Shown: in pieces, positions 37,946 to 46,932 of the stretch | Position numbering within the stretch: position 1 is the stretch's first letter | Layout of the letters: each line of letters begins with the position of its first letter | NCBI GenBank assembly: GCA_027493875.1 | Contig: JAOSJX010000008.1 | Span: 64,001 to 128,000 of the forward strand | Length of the DNA: 64,000 nt | Reading direction: 5' to 3' | From: Deltaproteobacteria bacterium | GTDB taxonomy: Bacteria > Lernaellota > Lernaellaia > JACKCT01 | Translations under genes and position numbers: made by a program | Notes under the pieces: generated by a model | Database searches by the model: none | The model's input: the letters and a program-made list of their open reading frames with translations, nothing else | What the model was told of the DNA's origin: nothing

Positions 37946-38967
37946 AGGCGCTTTCGCCCGCGCGCTTCGCGGCGACCGTCACGCCGTTCGCGCTCTTCTT
38001 TCTTGGAGCGCTCGCGATCTGCCCACTTGTCGGCGCGGTGCCGCTCGATCTGTCGCGCGCGCTGGATTTTTCCGCGGACCGCGCCGCGAACGCGGACTAC
38101 CAACTGCTCTTCGTGCTGCGTCTTCCGCGCGCCCTCCTGGCCGCGTTGACCGGCAGCGCGCTCGCCATGGCCGGAGCGGCCTTCCAGGCGCTGCTCCGTA
38201 ACCCGCTGGCGGAGCCGTACACGCTCGGCGTCAGTTCCGGCGGCGCGCTCGGCGCGGTGCTCGCCATCAAGCTCGGCCTCGACATCACGTTCGCCGGGCT
38301 GTCCAGCGTCCCGCTGTTTTCGTTCGCCGGTTCGCTGTCGGCGATGGGCGTCATCTATCTGCTCGCGCGCGGACGCGGGCGCTTTCCCACGTCGGTGCTC
38401 CTGTTGTCGGGCGTCACCATCAGTTTCTTTTTCGCGTCGATGATTTTGTTCATCCACTACATCGCGGACTTCACCGAAAACCAGCAGATGATCCGCTGGA
38501 TGATGGGCGGGCTCGACATCGTCGGTTTTTCCGCCGTGATGCAGGTCTTGCCGTTATGGATCGTCGGCGCGCTCGCGGTGCTTTATCTCGCGCGCGATCT
38601 CAACGTGCTCTCGTTCGGCGACGTGTACGCTTCATCGAAGGGCATCGACGTTCCCCGCACGCAAAAAGGAACCTTCATTTTCGCGTCGATGATGACGGGC
38701 GCGGTGGTCAGCGCGGCCGGGCCCATCGGTTTCGTCGGCCTCATCGTGCCGCACGCGCTGCGTTTTTTCACCGGCCCCGATCTGCGCGTTCTCGCGCCGG
38801 CCTCCGCGCTCGCGGGCGCGGGTTTTCTCATCCTGTGCGATACCGCCGCGCGCACGATCCTCGGCAGCGTCGAAATTCCCGTCGGCGTGCTGACCGCCAT
38901 GCTGGGCGGCCCGTTCTTCCTCTTTTTGTTGATGCGCCACAAACGCCGCCTCGGCGCGACGGATTAG
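37942..38967 (+). CDS. FecCD/BtuC-family ABC permease
   Basis: The 341-residue protein has about ten transmembrane helices and the family motifs LRLPRALLAALTGSALAMAG, FQALLRNPLAEPYTLGVSSG and GPIGFVGLIVPHALRF. It forms the homodimeric channel of an importer for ferric siderophores, haem or cobalamin with the ATPase encoded just upstream (ATGA overlap). The periplasmic binding protein that would deliver the ligand is not in this window. It converges with the radical SAM gene at 39073. Confidence 0.9.
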   Translation: MKALSPARFAATVTPFALFFLGALAICPLVGAVPLDLSRALDFSADRAANADYQLLFVLRLPRALLAALTGSALAMAGAAFQALLRNPLAEPYTLGVSSGGALGAVLAIKLGLDITFAGLSSVPLFSFAGSLSAMGVIYLLARGRGRFPTSVLLLSGVTISFFFASMILFIHYIADFTENQQMIRWMMGGLDIVGFSAVMQVLPLWIVGALAVLYLARDLNVLSFGDVYASSKGIDVPRTQKGTFIFASMMTGAVVSAAGPIGFVGLIVPHALRFFTGPDLRVLAPASALAGAGFLILCDTAARTILGSVEIPVGVLTAMLGGPFFLFLLMRHKRRLGATD

Positions 38968-39072
38968 CGCCCACGGCGGCATCCGACGAGAGATCAAGAC
39001 TGATCGATGGCCGCGGATCGGACTTTCCGCCGTCGCGGTGTTTTCACGCCGGCCGAAAAAACGCGAGTCGAC

Positions 39073-40097
39073 TCAGTCGAGATACCGCACCATCGCCTCC
39101 GGCGTGAAGACGCGGAAGGCGCAGCGGTCGCACGGGCCGGGGCCGTGGGGCTGGCCGTAAATCCGCCGGCGCGCGTTGACGGCGGCCGGGGCGTTCCAGA
39201 GTTCCAGCGCCGTTTTTTCGCCGAGACGGCCGAGTGTCAGCCTTGGTGCATTGCCGCCTAAAAACATCGCCGAGCAGCACCCGAACGCCACGCCGTCCGC
39301 GCGGACGAACATGAGTTCCAACGGCTGGTGGCATTCGTGCACGCCCGACGTCGGCGGCAGATGAAGGTCGACGCCCTTCTTCTTTGCAAGTGCCCACGCC
39401 GCATCGAACACCCGCGCCAGCCGTTCCGGCTCTTCAAGCGCGGAATACCCGCCGTGGGCGCGCGTATAAAGTTTTTCGTGCGCGACGAAAATCCGGCCGA
39501 CTCCTTCCCGCGCGGCGAGATCGACGATGGCGGAAAGCTCGTCCAGGTTTTTTTCGACAGCGTAAAATTGAACGCGCTCTCCGTTTGCGGCGCTTCATCA
39601 GCAAGCATCCTGAGCCGTTCGACGATCGACGAGAGCGTCACGCCGCGCAACGCGCGCAATCCCTTTTCGCTGGCGGCGTCCACGGAAAAAAGAAAACGCC
39701 CGATGGGAATGTCGCGTGCGAGGTGCGCCCATTTTTTTGAGAGATACGTCGCGTTCGTAATGACCTCGGTAAAGCAGCCGTGCCGCGCGGCCAACCGAAG
39801 AATCGCCTCGGTATGCGCGCCCATGAGCGGTTCGCCGTAGCCGCCGATGAGCACACGCTCGGCGTGCGCGAATAGCGTTTCGAGCTCCGGAAAACGCGCG
39901 GGGTCCATATCCGCATCCGGGTTCTCCGCGGCAGAATAATAATTCCGCGCGCAACTCGCGCACGCGAGGTTGCACCGGTTCGTCGCTTCGAGCTGCACCT
40001 GCATCGGGTAGCTTGCCAGCACCGCGCGCCCCTCGTGGCGCTCCCGCTCCAGCAGGCGCCGGTTGTCCCCTTTGACGCTGGCGGGTTCGGCACTCAC
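39073..40097 (-). CDS. Radical SAM protein (frameshifted), third gene of a coupled operon
   Basis: The radical SAM motif CNLACASC (in QLEATNRCNLACASCARNYY) is followed by VLIGGYGEPLMGAHTEAIL and FLFSVDAASEKGLRALRG, typical strands of the barrel. The frame breaks near 39555 in a T-rich stretch; the continuation has KKKGVDLHLPPTSGVHECHQ, GVAFGCCSAMFLGG and PCDRCAFRVF, i.e. C-terminal cysteines of a SPASM-like region. The GTG start at 40097 overlaps the stop of the Wzt-like ATPase gene. The coupling suggests a shared pathway, perhaps on a surface glycan. Substrate unknown. Confidence 0.75.
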
Positions 40098-41335
40098 GGC
40101 AGCGGCTCCAGCTTGTTGACGTGAAACGTGCACGCCGCGTAGGCCAGACCGCCCCCGTGCTCGCGTTCCTGACGGATCGAAATGACCTGTTTGAATTCGT
40201 GCGCGTCATAGGGCGTACGCGCCGCAAAGCTCTTGAACTCGTCCGGCCACAGGCCGACGTTCGCGTAGTAATCGCCTTCCAGCAGGTTGATCGACGGATA
40301 GCGCAGGAGCACTTCGTTGTGTCCTTCCACACCCGGAAAATGCACTTCCTGCCGGTAGTTGTTCATCCCCACCACGAGCAGCCCGTCGTTGCGTAGAAAC
40401 TGGATGCGAAAGCACGGGTCCGGCAGCGGACCGTTCGTTGTCACGAACCGAATCCGCACCACCAATTCGTCCCCCGTCCGAAATTCCGTTTGCGGGGCTC
40501 CGTCCGCGCCGAGAAACTGCACCTCGACGAGCCGCGCGCCGGGGATGCGCTCGTGCGTCGGCATCAGGTACTGGTCCTGAACGATCGCGTCCTCGATGCG
40601 GGTATACGTGCGTTCGCATTCCTGGATATACGCCTTGATCACCGTCTCCGTCGCGCCCACGAGCACGATCTGCCCGTCCCGCAGCAGCATCAGACGGTCG
40701 CAGAAGCTGGCGACTTCCGACAGGCTGTGGCTCGTCACGACGATCGTCTTCCCCGCGTCGCGGAAGGCCCTGATCGCGTTCACGCACTTGCGCTGAAAGA
40801 GGTAGTCGCCCACCGAGAGCACTTCATCGACGATCAGCACGTCGAACGGGACGTGGATCGCCACGGAAAACCCGAGACGCACCTGCATGCCCGTCGAATA
40901 GGTCTTGAACGGATGATCGATACGGTCGCCGATGCCGGAGAATTCGAGAATCTTCGGATAGGCCTCGCGGATCTCCGCCGGCGACAACCCGAGCAGCGTG
41001 CATTTCGTCACGACGTTTTCGCGGCCGGACAGTTCGCCGTTGAAGCCGGTGGACGGGTCGAGGATGTAGCTGACGCGCCCTTGCACGTCGACGGTGCCGG
41101 CGGTCGGATAACTCGTCCCGGCGAGGATTTTCAAAAGCGTGCTCTTGCCCGTGCCGTTGTCGCCGATCACGCCGACGCACTCGCCCGTCCCCACGTCGAA
41201 ACTCACATCGAACAGCGCGCGCTTCCGCTCGTGGAAGTCCCGGCGTCCCAGGGAGAGGACCTCCTTGAACTTCTGACCGCGGCGCGAATAGATGTGGTAG
41301 TCCTTGGTGAGATTCTTGACCCGGATCGCCTTCAT
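40094..41335 (-). CDS. Polysaccharide-export ABC ATPase, Wzt/TagH-like
   Basis: The N-terminal ATPase has Walker A GDNGTGKSTLLKILAGT, the signature YSTGMQVRLGFSVA typical of O-antigen and teichoic-acid exporters, Walker B VLIVDEVLSVGD and H-loop VVTSHSLSEV. After about residue 260 there is a C-terminal Wzt-like carbohydrate-recognition domain (VEVQFLGADGAPQTEFRTGD, NLLEGDYYANVGLWPDEF). No membrane permease gene (Wzm) is adjacent. Both ends overlap radical SAM genes by 4 bases. It probably provides energy and glycan selection for export of a lipid-linked polysaccharide, with the permease elsewhere. Confidence 0.85.
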   Translation of the reverse strand: MKAIRVKNLTKDYHIYSRRGQKFKEVLSLGRRDFHERKRALFDVSFDVGTGECVGVIGDNGTGKSTLLKILAGTSYPTAGTVDVQGRVSYILDPSTGFNGELSGRENVVTKCTLLGLSPAEIREAYPKILEFSGIGDRIDHPFKTYSTGMQVRLGFSVAIHVPFDVLIVDEVLSVGDYLFQRKCVNAIRAFRDAGKTIVVTSHSLSEVASFCDRLMLLRDGQIVLVGATETVIKAYIQECERTYTRIEDAIVQDQYLMPTHERIPGARLVEVQFLGADGAPQTEFRTGDELVVRIRFVTTNGPLPDPCFRIQFLRNDGLLVVGMNNYRQEVHFPGVEGHNEVLLRYPSINLLEGDYYANVGLWPDEFKSFAARTPYDAHEFKQVISIRQEREHGGGLAYAACTFHVNKLEPLP

Positions 41336-42566
41336 CTCACGTCGACGCCCTCCCCCGTGAGGGCCGTCCATTGCTCCTCCGCGTGAACGTTCAAAATATA
41401 ATTATAGCAGTAATCGCACTGCTCATCACGGAGGAGCCCGCCGTCGGGCAACAGCAGGTTCCGGCCCTGGGGAAAGCGGACCGCCACGCGGCGCGCGTGG
41501 TTCATCTCCGCGCTCCACCAGTGGTCCGCGAGGCTCATCTGGTGCAGGTTGTGAAAGAATTTCAGCCCGCAGCAAAAGCTCACCAATCCGTCGCGGCGCA
41601 CGCGCGCGAACTCGTAGCCCACGCGGCACGGCAGCCGGTCGAACAGGCCGTCCACGTAGTTTCCGTTTTTGGGGTTCACCCATTTGAGCTGCACGTCCAG
41701 GTTGTCCTGAACGTCCACCCCCGCCGCCCGCGCGAGATTTTTGACGTGCCGCATTTCAAGGTCGAGGCACTGAAGCTGCTCGCGCGAGAGAATCAGATCG
41801 GGCGAAAAATCCGCGATTTCGGTCAGTTTGTACTGCACCTCGTCCACGCCCAGGCGGATGGCTTGCTCCATCATCGGAATGACTTCGCGGAAATTGCCCG
41901 CGTTGATGACGTTAACGATGATGATCCACGGCGCGCGTTTTCCCTGGCGCGCCTCCACCATCGCCTGCACGTTGTTCTCCACCCGCGCCAAAAGATCGCC
42001 CGTCATGCCCGGGCGCTGCGCGAGAAAGGTTTCGTTCTTCGCCGCGGAGACGGAAAAATAAAGGCGGCCGCGCTCGGCGCGCGCTAAGAGGTCGCGGTCC
42101 CGGTCACGCAGGGTGATGGCGTTTGAAAAAACTTCGAAGGACATCGGCGATTCGATGAACCGTTCGATGACGCGCGGAAACGCGGTGTGCAGCGTCGGCT
42201 CGCCCGCGCCGACCAGCGGAATTTTCTCGCAGCCAAGCTCCTCCGCCTCGTCGATCAGGCGGAACAGGAGCTTCGCGTCCATCTCCATCCAGCGCCACGC
42301 TTCGCGCCCTCGACGCGCGGGCTGTGATCGCGGCAGAAGATGCACGTCGTGTTGCACTTGCCGGTCATGTCGAAAAGGATCATTTGCGGGCCGAGAAACG
42401 CCTCGCCGACGAACGAGCCGCAAAGAATCAGAAGGCGCTTTTTGCGCTTTTCGTCCGTGCCGGGGGAGAGCAGATCCGTGCGGATCGCCGGCCAGAACGG
42501 CCGGTCCTCCAGTTTCCGGTCGAGCGCCGGCAAGGCCCGCTCGACATACTCCCCCACGTCAAACAT
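41332..42566 (-). CDS. Radical SAM/SPASM-like protein (frameshifted; paralogue of 12670-14238)
   Basis: The N-terminal part runs in one frame to the cluster motif CNTTCIFCRDHSPRVEG, then the frame changes near 42295 and continues through WRWMEMDAKLLFRLIDEAEE, VGAGEPTLHTAFP and FSVSAAKNETFLAQRPGM. C-terminal cysteines in DRLPCRVGYEFA, GLVSFCCGLKF and EQCDYCYNYIL fit an auxiliary cluster. The layout and several segments match the protein at 12670-14238. The stop overlaps the Wzt-like ATG. It is the first gene of the coupled operon, about 80 bases downstream of the HigA-like gene. Confidence 0.75.
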
Positions 42567-42649
42567 CCGAAAATATTAACACGTCCGCCCAAAACGTCAC
42601 TGAAAGGAAGGTCACGCTCTCAGGGCGGGAAAACAGCGAAAAATACTCC

Positions 42650-42961
42650 TTAAACCAATTCGATGCGGAGTTCCCGACCGACCGCTCTCGCTGCTCGCGA
42701 CAACGTCTGGAGCGTTACCGACGTATTGCTTGGGTCGAGAAGCCTGTCCAAAGCGGACCGGCTCGTCCGCATCCGCCGCGCCATCTCAACCTTGCTGATA
42801 TGTTCCTTTTCCATCGTGCGCCGAACTTGCCACGCCACCGCTTCCTTCAAGGCGACGGCGCGCGCCTCCTCGAGAACGCCCTCCTCCCGAAGAAAATCGT
42901 CAAGCGACGAGCCGACGTGTTTGCTCCGCTTTCTCACCCCGTCACATCCTTCATCCGGCAT
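42650..42961 (-). CDS. HigA-like XRE antitoxin
   Basis: The 103-residue protein has a C-terminal Cro/C1-type helix-turn-helix: ISKVEMARRMRTSRSALDRL followed by LDPSNTSVTLQTLSRAARAV, the usual pattern of HigA/RelB-type antitoxins. Its start overlaps the end of the upstream toxin gene by 28 bases. It should bind the toxin and repress the operon through the palindrome at 43307-43326. Confidence 0.85.
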   Translation of the reverse strand: MPDEGCDGVRKRSKHVGSSLDDFLREEGVLEEARAVALKEAVAWQVRRTMEKEHISKVEMARRMRTSRSALDRLLDPSNTSVTLQTLSRAARAVGRELRIELV

Positions 42962-43293
42962 TTTGCCAGCGCGAGGTCATCGGTCGGCAATTTCTGCGTC
43001 TTTTTGATGAATCCGTGCAACACCACCAAGGTATTGTCGTGAAAACACAGAATCAGTCTGGCAATCGGCCGACTTGGTAGCGTCGAACGAAGCTCCCACA
43101 ATCCATCTTTGAGATTTCGCACAAGCGGCATTCCGATCGGCCATCCAAATTGAACGCGCATGAGATCCATTCCGACGCAGCGTCGTTCGTCCTTTCCCAA
43201 GGTGCGCAACCATTCGACGACCGGTTCCCGGCCCGTCGACGTCCGATAGAAACGCACCGGGATCTCCGGCGCACGGCCTTCGGTCTTTCCCAT
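42934..43293 (-). CDS. HigB-like (Gp49/RelE superfamily) toxin
   Basis: The 119-residue protein shows the toxin core IPVRFYRTSTGREPVVEWLR, GWPIGMPLVRNLKDGLWELR, then RPIARLILCFHDNTLVVLHG and FIKKTQKLPTDDLALAK. The GLWELR...R..Y/F and HGFxKKxxKxP motifs are diagnostic of the HigB/phage Gp49 group of ribosome-dependent mRNA interferases. The toxin gene comes first, as usual for higBA. A promoter with an embedded palindrome lies directly upstream, leaving a very short leader. Confidence 0.85.
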   Translation of the reverse strand: MGKTEGRAPEIPVRFYRTSTGREPVVEWLRTLGKDERRCVGMDLMRVQFGWPIGMPLVRNLKDGLWELRSTLPSRPIARLILCFHDNTLVVLHGFIKKTQKLPTDDLALAKCRMKDVTG

Positions 43294-43303
43294 TCACCCC
43301 GCC

Positions 43304-43332
43304 AGTATGTACCTATTTTGGTACATTGTCAA
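43304..43332 (-). promoter_or_regulatory. HigBA promoter with embedded palindromic operator
   Basis: On the minus strand a perfect -35 TTGACA (43332-43327) is followed after exactly 17 bases by a -10-like CATACT (43309-43304). The spacer holds the palindrome ATGTACC-6-GGTACAT (43307-43326), which fills the space between the two hexamers. A repressor bound there would block RNA polymerase, as expected of HigA autoregulation. The predicted start site lies only a few bases before the toxin ATG at 43293. Confidence 0.75.
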
Positions 43333-43394
43333 TCTTCAAATTTCCCCTGGAAAATGGGTCGCCGATGGATTGAAAAATCGAACTGAATCCGGCT

Positions 43395-43580
43395 TCACCA
43401 AATCACTTGCCCGCTCATCGTCTCCGGTTTCGAGATCCCCATGATCGAAAGAACGGTCGGGGCGATATCGCGCAGCGCAACGGAACCGTGGGCGCCGGGA
43501 ACAACGCCAGGACCCTTCGCGATCAGCAGGCCGGTGTCGTCGGAATGCGTTTCGTGGACGCCTTCTTGCAGAAATCTCAA
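43395..43580 (-). pseudogene. Duplicated 3' end of the phosphodiesterase gene (direct repeat, copy 1)
   Basis: The segment 43395-43565 matches 44890-45060 with 14 differences in 171 bases (about 92%), offset 1495. It encodes the C-terminal GVHETHSDDTGLLIAKGPGV and onward to PETMSGQVIW with a stop, without the rest of the enzyme. Fifteen further codons to 43580 are unrelated. Together with the in-gene copy it flanks two low-GC genes. Confidence 0.85.
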
Positions 43581-43614
43581 TAAAGTGAATGGTCTAATTA
43601 AGGAACTGAATTTT

Positions 43615-44471
43615 TCAGATACTCCCTCGAACGATCGCGTCGACGAGCCGATTCGCGATAATTTGGTGACCGTGTTTGTTCGGATGAATCCTGTCGATAA
43701 GCATAGTTTTTTCAGGGATCCCTCCGTTTTCCGGATCGTTCGTCAGGCGCTCGCGCGTTGGGACATAGGAAATTTTGAATTGAGTCGCCGATCGGCGCAA
43801 TCGGTTCCTAATACGATCCGGAATTTCTAGGCTTGGATTTCCGATGACGATCACTTGTCGGTCCTCTGATTGAACCAGTCGCAGGAGTTCGCCAAAGGCG
43901 TCGGTCCATCGTTCGACACTTTTGTTCGCCAAATCCGGTTCGAGAAGCCCGAAGAATCGCGCGACGGCGCCCAGAACAAACTGAATTCCGCGTCCCCATG
44001 TCGGCAGCGCTTCTATCGGCGGCGACATCGCTTGGCTTCCTATTTCATCCCAATGCTGGCCAGCCATTATGACGACGATGTCGGGCCGCGAATTTTGAAA
44101 CAGACGAAATTGGTCTTTGAGTTGGCCGACATTGTACCCCTGGTACTCCCGCATTGATGGACCGTAGATTCTCGACCCCGTACGCGCGTAGGGCGTTTTC
44201 CGTGAGGGCCGGAAACGAATCGGCATATCGAACGCCGAAGCCGAACGTCGACGAGTCGCCTAAGAACAAGATGACGGGACCTCGGAGATCTTTTTGAAGA
44301 ATACTTTGGACCGCGGAACCGGTCTTTGTTGATTTCATATTTACTGTCCGGAAGGAGACGATACCGAAGATCAGAAGGCGCTGGTGAAAAATCAATCACG
44401 GAAAGAATGGTATGGTCATGAAGCACATTGGCAAAAGGAACAAGAAACATCGCGAGCGCCACAATGAGCAC
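43615..44471 (-). CDS. SGNH hydrolase in a repeat-flanked low-GC cassette (frameshifted)
   Basis: The N-terminus has a membrane anchor (MLIVALAMFLVPFANVLHDH). After a break near 44320 the SGNH block I appears as ILFLGDSSTFGFGVRYADSF and block II as SINAGVPG, then a break near 44150 leads to YNVGQLKDQFRLFQNSRPDI. Block V with the catalytic His is DRIHPNKHGHQIIANRLV. Block III, normally GxND, reads VVIMAGQHWDE, an unusual variant. Members act on acylated glycans or lipids in the periplasm. The gene lies with the small membrane protein between two 3'-end copies of the phosphodiesterase gene. Confidence 0.7.
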
Positions 44472-44486
44472 CAGCGTACAGTGTTT

Positions 44487-44792
44487 TTACTCTGTAGTTC
44501 TCGTATCTTTTGCCCCCCCCGCCCACATTATTACAGTTGTGCCTAATACAACGCCCAACAAATGGGCTAAGGAAATTGCAATAGCACCACCCGTCAAGTA
44601 GACACGGAAGACAACGATCGAAATGCATACAAACGAAACTGTGAGAACGAAGCGTGGGCGATACTTAGGAAATTTCATCTTGATGAGCACACCAATAGCG
44701 ATAAACAGGACCGCGCCCGCGACGGTGAGCGCTATCGCCGTCGAAATTCCCTGAACTTCTCGTTCTACAAATATAATAAATAAAAAACACAA
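44487..44792 (-). CDS. Small membrane protein, about three transmembrane helices
   Basis: The 101-residue ORF is hydrophobic: STAIALTVAGAVLFIAIGVL, FVLTVSFVCISIVVF and AIAISLAHLLGVVLGTTVIM are candidate helices, with a short basic loop (KMKFPKYRPR) between the first two. No family recognised; it may be complete or a fragment of a longer membrane protein. A run of eight C near 44512 lies at its end and could hide a frame change. The AT-rich codon use differs from the flanking genes. It sits just upstream of the SGNH gene in the cassette. Confidence 0.45.
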   Translation of the reverse strand: MCFLFIIFVEREVQGISTAIALTVAGAVLFIAIGVLIKMKFPKYRPRFVLTVSFVCISIVVFRVYLTGGAIAISLAHLLGVVLGTTVIMWAGGAKDTRTTE

Positions 44793-44889
44793 CGCATTGA
44801 TGGACGCGGCTTGTCAGAGCACGGTAATCGCGACTCCGCTGGCGAATGCACCAACGTCACCTTTTGCACGATTCCACCTTAAAAAAGTT

Positions 44890-45060
44890 TCACCAGATTA
44901 TTCTACCACTCATCGTCTCCGGTTTCGAGATCCCCATGACCGAAAGAACCGTCGGGGCGATATCGCGCAGCGCAACGGAACCGTGGGCGCCGGGAACGAC
45001 GCCCGGGCCCTTGGCGATCAGCAGGCCGGTGTCGTCGGGATGCGTTTCGTGGACGCCTTC
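44890..45060 (-). repeat. 3' end of the phosphodiesterase gene (direct repeat, copy 2)
   Basis: This is the in-gene partner of the duplicated segment at 43395-43565. Most differences fall in the last 20 bases before the stop, and the stop itself is conserved. Recombination between the copies would remove the two cassette genes and keep the enzyme intact. Confidence 0.85.
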
Positions 45061-46352
45061 CATCGAGTAGATCTTCAAGAACTCGTCCGCGGAACTCCGC
45101 GCGCCGGCGTCGAGCGCGAACGCCGCTTCCGCCGAGGGCGACAAACAGACATCGTCCTCGCCGAATTCCGGAGCCGGGGAACCGTCCTTCGCGTGCGTCA
45201 ATGCGACGGCGCACGAGACCAACTGAAAAGCGGCCGGCGAGCGATCGACCAACGCGGGACGCAACCAGGATTGAAACGCGCGGTCCTCCGCCGACACGAC
45301 GATGAGCGGCATCTCGAAACGCAGGCGCCGGCCCGCCACGCGGCCCGTGGAGGCCGTCCAAAACACCTTCGCCGCCGGGCATTCGTCCGCAAGCCGCTTT
45401 TCGAATTCTTCGTGCAGCCGGACATTGCGCTGCGGGAAGGCCGGGCGCCCGCCGCTTTCGCTGACGACGATCACTGTGTCATCGGCTTGGTCCGCCAAGG
45501 GCTCCAGCCAGCGGTCGAGCGTTTGGTAGGTTTCCTCAAGCGCCCGCGCACCCGCGCGCTCGGCCGGCGTCGTCGCGGCGCCGCCGCGTGCGAGAAAAAA
45601 GGAAAAAAGCGAAAGATGCTGCTGTTTGTCCGGCGCGTCGATGAGGCGTGACGAACAAATCGACGGGATAACGATCGCGCAAGGAAACGTTTCCGGTCCG
45701 CGTGATCGAGCACGAGAAACGACGGATCGTCGTCGTCCGGCCCGAACCCCGCGAGGACGTCCTTCGGCACGCCACCGTCGTCGGTGACAACGTAGCTTCC
45801 GGGCGGCGCCTTCGCGCTCGTCAGCGGGTAATGCGCGATCCCGAAACGTTTCCCATACCGCGCGACCGCTTCCCACAACCGTGGCCGCCGCACATCCACC
45901 GGACGCATCTCACAAGGATTGCGTGCCTCGTTTTTTCCCGAAATCCCGTGCTCGGACGGAGACGAACCCGTCGCAAGGCTCGTCCAATTCACGATGCTCG
46001 CCGGCTCATCCGGCACGACGCGCGCGACCGCCGCGCCGCGCAACAGCTTCTCGATCGCCGGCAGCTTGCCCTCGGCGAGCAGCGTGTTTGTCACCTTCCA
46101 GCACAACCCGTCCACGGCGATGAGAAATACGTGCGCCGGCGTGCCCGGGGCCGCCGCGGTTTTCTTAACCGGCGGAAGTTTTTCTATGGGATAAACGTAG
46201 TCCGGCGGCAGAGGCTCGTCCCAGCGGTACGGTTCGGCGAGCAGCGGGCTTTCGGCGGGCGCCGCGGCCTCCTCCCGGCCGCGTGCCCAGAAAAAAACGG
46301 CCACGGCCGACACCGTTCCAAGCGCAACGATCACAAGCGCTTTTCGTACCAT
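44890..46352 (-). CDS. Membrane-anchored type I phosphodiesterase-like enzyme (frameshifted)
   Basis: An N-terminal membrane anchor (KALVIVALGTVSAVAVFFWA) precedes an alkaline-phosphatase-superfamily domain: the first metal Asp in VFLIAVDGLCWKV, the nucleophile region SIVNWTSLATGSSPSEHGIS, ADDTVIVVSESGGRP with the second metal site, and the C-terminal GVHETHPDDTGLLIAKGPGV and DIAPTVLSVMGI. This order matches type I phosphodiesterases/nucleotide pyrophosphatases. The frame breaks near 45665. Its start overlaps the sigma-region-4-like gene by 22 bases. The substrate is unknown; periplasmic action is inferred. Confidence 0.75.
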
Positions 46353-46801
46353 CCGGTCCTCGCCTTACCGCGGCCCCGCGACCATCGTTTCTCGAGAACG
46401 CGGCGCCGGGCGTGGAATTGCCCCCGCAGATGCCGGCGCGCGATGCGCCGCGCGCGTTTGAGATTGTCGCACACCGTCGACTGCGGCAAACGCAGCCGCT
46501 CGGCGATCTCCCGCGTGGTCGCGCCCTCGGCCAGCGTCATGGATAACACGGCGAGCTGCTTGACGGTAAGGCCGGGCAATCCTTCGATCAGCGCGCGGTC
46601 CACCAGTTCGTGCACGGCGTCCGCCCACGGCCCCGCTTCCTCGGCCTCGGCCATGCCCGCCAGCGCGGAGGGTTCCATCAGAACTTCCCGCGCTCCCAGA
46701 TGATGCGTGATGCGTTCCAGTTCGGCGGCCAGCGGCGCGCACATGGCGCGGCAACCCGTCCGTTTCACACACCCCGCACACCACTTCTTCCACGATTTCA
46801 T
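46331..46801 (-). CDS. Sigma-70 region-4-like HTH protein with N-terminal Cys cluster
   Basis: The 156-residue protein starts at ATG 46801 with GGGAGG four bases upstream. Near the N-terminus there are four closely spaced Cys (WCAGCVKRTGCRAMC: residues 8, 11, 17, 21). The C-terminal half has LPGLTVKQLAVLSMTLAEGA and TTREIAERLRLPQSTVCDNL, the pattern of sigma-70 region 4 / LuxR-type helix-turn-helix domains. It could be a metal- or redox-sensing regulator, or an ECF-like factor lacking region 2. The basic C-terminal tail overlaps the phosphodiesterase start, suggesting co-expression. Confidence 0.65.
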   Translation of the reverse strand: MKSWKKWCAGCVKRTGCRAMCAPLAAELERITHHLGAREVLMEPSALAGMAEAEEAGPWADAVHELVDRALIEGLPGLTVKQLAVLSMTLAEGATTREIAERLRLPQSTVCDNLKRARRIARRHLRGQFHARRRVLEKRWSRGRGKARTGWYEKRL

Positions 46802-46932
46802 GCCGCCTCCCGCGCTTGTTTTCACGGTCCGCTCATCATGGCCGGCGCGCGAAAACGGGCAACACGCAAATGACGCCGCAACGTGACAATTGACGACGAT
46901 GCGTGACCGGGAGAGAAAAATCGAACGCGGGG

